Shown: positions 4,881 through 6,617 of the stretch, in pieces
How the letters are laid out: the number at the start of each line of letters is the position of its first letter
Numbering within the stretch: position 1 is the stretch's first letter
Source of the DNA: CAYPPS01 sp964412685
Lineage (GTDB): Bacteria; Patescibacteriota; Microgenomatia; PFEM01; CAYPPS01
Assembly (NCBI GenBank): GCA_964412685.1
Contig: CAYPPS010000029.1
Coordinates: 1 to 6,617 of the forward strand
DNA: 6,617 bases
Direction of reading: 5' to 3'
The notes under the pieces: generated by a model
Seen by the model: the letters and a program-made list of their open reading frames with translations, nothing else
What the model was told of the DNA's origin: nothing
Database searches by the model: none
Made by a program: the position numbers and the translations under genes

Positions 4881-6617
4881 ATGTCTAAGCAGTCTGCCAA
4901 GTTGGATTTTCAAGATTTACCCTTCCTGAAATTAGTCGTCGGTTTTCTTCTTTTGGTTTTAACTTCAACGATTGTGGCGAGCGGTTCATTGATCGGCCCA
5001 AGCCCTCGGGTGGAAAAAGAACCGGAAATTTTTGAGGTATCAGGAGGAACCAGGGTGGGCTTGCTTAAATATCAGTGTACTCAAAACTATGGTTGTAGTG
5101 ATAACTGTGATCTGTGTTTTAGGCGCTCCGACACGATTGCTCTGAACCAGTTTACCGATCCGGCTACTTATGATTTAGTGGGAGGTGGGCGTTATCGTTA
5201 TCCTCTCGAGGGTGAACCCGGTTGTGTTTCGTCCGGTTTATTGGGTTATGTTTATCAAGAGGCCGGTGAGGGTCTGGTTCCTTTGAAGATTTTTCAAAAT
5301 ATGACTATCAATCGGAACAATTCTCGGATGTTCACTGATGCCGCTCGGGTTAATTCTGCTTATGACATAGGAAAAGGGACGGTGGCTTATATTCATGAGC
5401 CCAACAATGTAGCTAAGGGAAAAACTATTAGTGTTTCTTCGGGTACGGGAGCAGATAATCTAGTTGATGGTAATCACGAAGCTGGTTCGGCTCAGTGGGT
5501 TAGTGACCATGGATTTACTCATTGGATCGAGATTGATTTAGAAGAAGAGAAAGAGATCAACGAAATTTATCTCTATATGGGTAATGGGAGTGATTACAGT
5601 AGTACACTTTCTTCTTTTTCGATGAGTCGTTGTACTCAACAAGACGTTGATGATGATCTCTGTGATCCAGAAGATCACGCGACGGGCTGGAGGACAATTG
5701 TTAGTAGAACTAATAATACGGAAGGCGTGATTCGTTTCAGATTTGATCCGATGATGGCGAGAAAAATCTATTTTTACAGCAACACTGCTGGGGCTCAACC
5801 CCGGTTTTATGAAATTGAAGCTTTTGAAGTGCCAAGTGAAGGATTGATTCCTCTCTATTCCTCGCAAAAATACGAAGTATTACCCAGGGTTCATTATCGG
5901 TATGGTCGAGATGGTCAGGGTGAATGTTGCCAGTATGACTACTATGTCACTTACAAACCATTTATGGGTAAAATTTCCACAAGTGCTACTGAGGCGGCAA
6001 GTGGTGGGTACTCTGATGTCGTTCTTTTGGGTTATCTGGAAACTCAAGATTACACCCCGCCTGGAGAGCCAGTTCTTGATGCTCCTGCCAATCTTTCCGC
6101 CACTGACGGCGATTACGCTGATAAAGTCGAGATAACTTGGGATGCAGTCACTGATGCCGACGACTACAAAGTTTACCGGGCCGATTCTGTTGACGGAACG
6201 AAGGCAGAGATAGTCTCTCAAGCAGGAACGACTTATGAAGATGACACTGTCACTCAAGGAACAACTTACTACTACTGGACTAAAGCCTGTGATGCTGACG
6301 GCTGCAGTGATTTTAGTGCCTCTGATTCTGGTTACAGCCAAGAAGGAGTTGAATGTGAGAGCGATAGCGATTGCCCCATTTTAACTACTCCCGGTTGGAG
6401 CGAATGTAATTATGTAGAATGTGTAGATGATAGTTGCTTGTACAATAAAAAAAGTGATGGTGTTCAATGTGATACTCTCGAGGGTGAGACGGGTCAATGT
6501 CAAGTGGGCCAATGTGTTGTTGAGGGTGAGACGGGTGAAGTGAATATCACCGTTAAATTTGCCGGAGTCACTTCTCGACCAACCAATGATGCCGATCAAA
6601 CAGTTAAGGTTTGGGGA
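4881..6617 (+). CDS. Anchored surface protein with discoidin-like (F5/8 type C), FN3 and Cys-rich domains; 3' end outside the window
   Basis: The frame from the ATG at 4881 stays open for 579 codons to the window edge. Residues 12-31 repeat the neighbour's N-terminal anchor (DLPFL, GFLLLV, TST), with a membrane segment at about 15-33. About 60-175 is an unrecognised domain with Cys66, 72, 76, 79 and 115. About 178-317 resembles a discoidin/F5-8C domain: SVSSGTGADNLVDGN, HWIEIDLEEEKEINEIYLY, and closing RFYEIEAFEV. These domains often bind carbohydrate or phospholipid. About 320-392 is unassigned. About 398-486 is an FN3 domain (KVEITWDAV, DDYKVYRA, TTYYYWTKAC). About 491-546 has eight cysteines (492, 498, 509, 514, 519, 530, 540, 545). 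The end, 553-579, begins the beta module seen before the neighbour's dockerin, so a dockerin probably follows. An adhesive or glycan-binding role is inferred, and no catalytic motif is seen. Confidence 0.88.
   Translation, partial: MSKQSAKLDFQDLPFLKLVVGFLLLVLTSTIVASGSLIGPSPRVEKEPEIFEVSGGTRVGLLKYQCTQNYGCSDNCDLCFRRSDTIALNQFTDPATYDLVGGGRYRYPLEGEPGCVSSGLLGYVYQEAGEGLVPLKIFQNMTINRNNSRMFTDAARVNSAYDIGKGTVAYIHEPNNVAKGKTISVSSGTGADNLVDGNHEAGSAQWVSDHGFTHWIEIDLEEEKEINEIYLYMGNGSDYSSTLSSFSMSRCTQQDVDDDLCDPEDHATGWRTIVSRTNNTEGVIRFRFDPMMARKIYFYSNTAGAQPRFYEIEAFEVPSEGLIPLYSSQKYEVLPRVHYRYGRDGQGECCQYDYYVTYKPFMGKISTSATEAASGGYSDVVLLGYLETQDYTPPGEPVLDAPANLSATDGDYADKVEITWDAVTDADDYKVYRADSVDGTKAEIVSQAGTTYEDDTVTQGTTYYYWTKACDADGCSDFSASDSGYSQEGVECESDSDCPILTTPGWSECNYVECVDDSCLYNKKSDGVQCDTLEGETGQCQVGQCVVEGETGEVNITVKFAGVTSRPTNDADQTVKVWG
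6480..6536 (+). repeat. 15-bp in-frame direct repeat flanking the last cysteine pair
   Basis: The 15-mer GAGGGTGAGACGGGT occurs at 6480-6494 and again at 6522-6536, offset by 42 bp (14 codons). Both copies are in the same frame and encode EGETG. They bracket the CQVGQC segment at the end of the Cys-rich domain, so one copy may act as a linker joining the Cys-rich domain to the conserved C-terminal module. Exact short repeats like this can promote loss or gain of the intervening 14 codons. Confidence 0.85.
6543..6617 (+). repeat. 75-bp coding repeat, copy 2 (cut by the window edge)
   Basis: This encodes NITVKFAGVTSRPTNDADQT and then KVWG, matching copy 1 at 4354-4428 in frame. Identity reaches the last base of the window, so the repeat almost certainly extends beyond it. 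It is the main evidence that this gene carries the same C-terminal beta module and probably a dockerin. Confidence 0.9.

Noticed and set aside
5538..6599. Minus-strand open frames and a 77-codon plus-strand frame inside the discoidin/FN3 gene
   Set aside because: The recognisable discoidin, FN3 and Cys-rich sequence is in the frame from 4881, and the others show no family features.
1..6617. CRISPR array, insertion sequence or phage integration at the tRNAs
   Set aside because: No regularly spaced repeats, transposase, integrase or duplicated tRNA 3' end is visible. The only repeats are the coding ones listed.

Overview
The window looks like chromosomal DNA from an AT-leaning bacterium, most plausibly a Candidate Phyla Radiation (Patescibacteria) lineage and perhaps Microgenomates. 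This is inference. It rests on the large modular secreted proteins with a Cys-rich/CARDB/peptidase/dockerin layout, the start codons with almost no leader and little Shine-Dalgarno signal, and my memory of similar 'KGP+HL' beta modules followed by dockerins in Microgenomates proteins. No rRNA or marker gene is present to fix the taxonomy.

Layout. 1-159: two tRNA genes on the minus strand, tRNA-Tyr(GUA) then tRNA-Thr(GGU), the latter cut by the window edge, with a sigma-70-type promoter at 177-205. 160-285: a compact divergent control region. It holds the tRNA promoter, a 13-bp palindrome and a promoter for the next gene. 286-1296 (+): a membrane-anchored alpha/beta hydrolase with an intact Ser-Asp-His triad. 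1267-2457 (-): an O-antigen ligase/polymerase-like polytopic membrane protein, overlapping the hydrolase tail-to-tail by 30 bp. 2458-2517: a divergent promoter region. 2518-4830 (+): a 770-residue anchored extracytoplasmic protein with a Cys-rich module, a CARDB-like domain, a metzincin-like metallopeptidase, a beta domain, a Pro/Thr linker, a conserved beta module and a C-terminal dockerin. 4881-6617 (+, running off the edge): a second large surface protein with discoidin-like, FN3 and Cys-rich domains. It ends, at the edge, in the same beta module that precedes the dockerin in its neighbour.

How they fit together. The two large proteins share a distinctive N-terminal anchor sequence and the start of a C-terminal module, but their central parts differ completely. 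They read as members of one mix-and-match surface-protein family, one degradative and one probably adhesive or glycan-binding. The adjacent polymerase/ligase-like protein could build or attach cell-surface glycan, and the hydrolase probably acts outside the membrane. A shared role at the cell surface is inferred from location and domains only.

The most notable signals are: the conserved-ends/variable-middle protein pair with a nearly identical 75-bp DNA segment; a metallopeptidase motif with metzincin spacing but Tyr in place of the usual Gly; a tRNA-Tyr with non-canonical residues at both sides of the D-loop/T-loop elbow; and a repeated near-leaderless promoter-to-ATG geometry.
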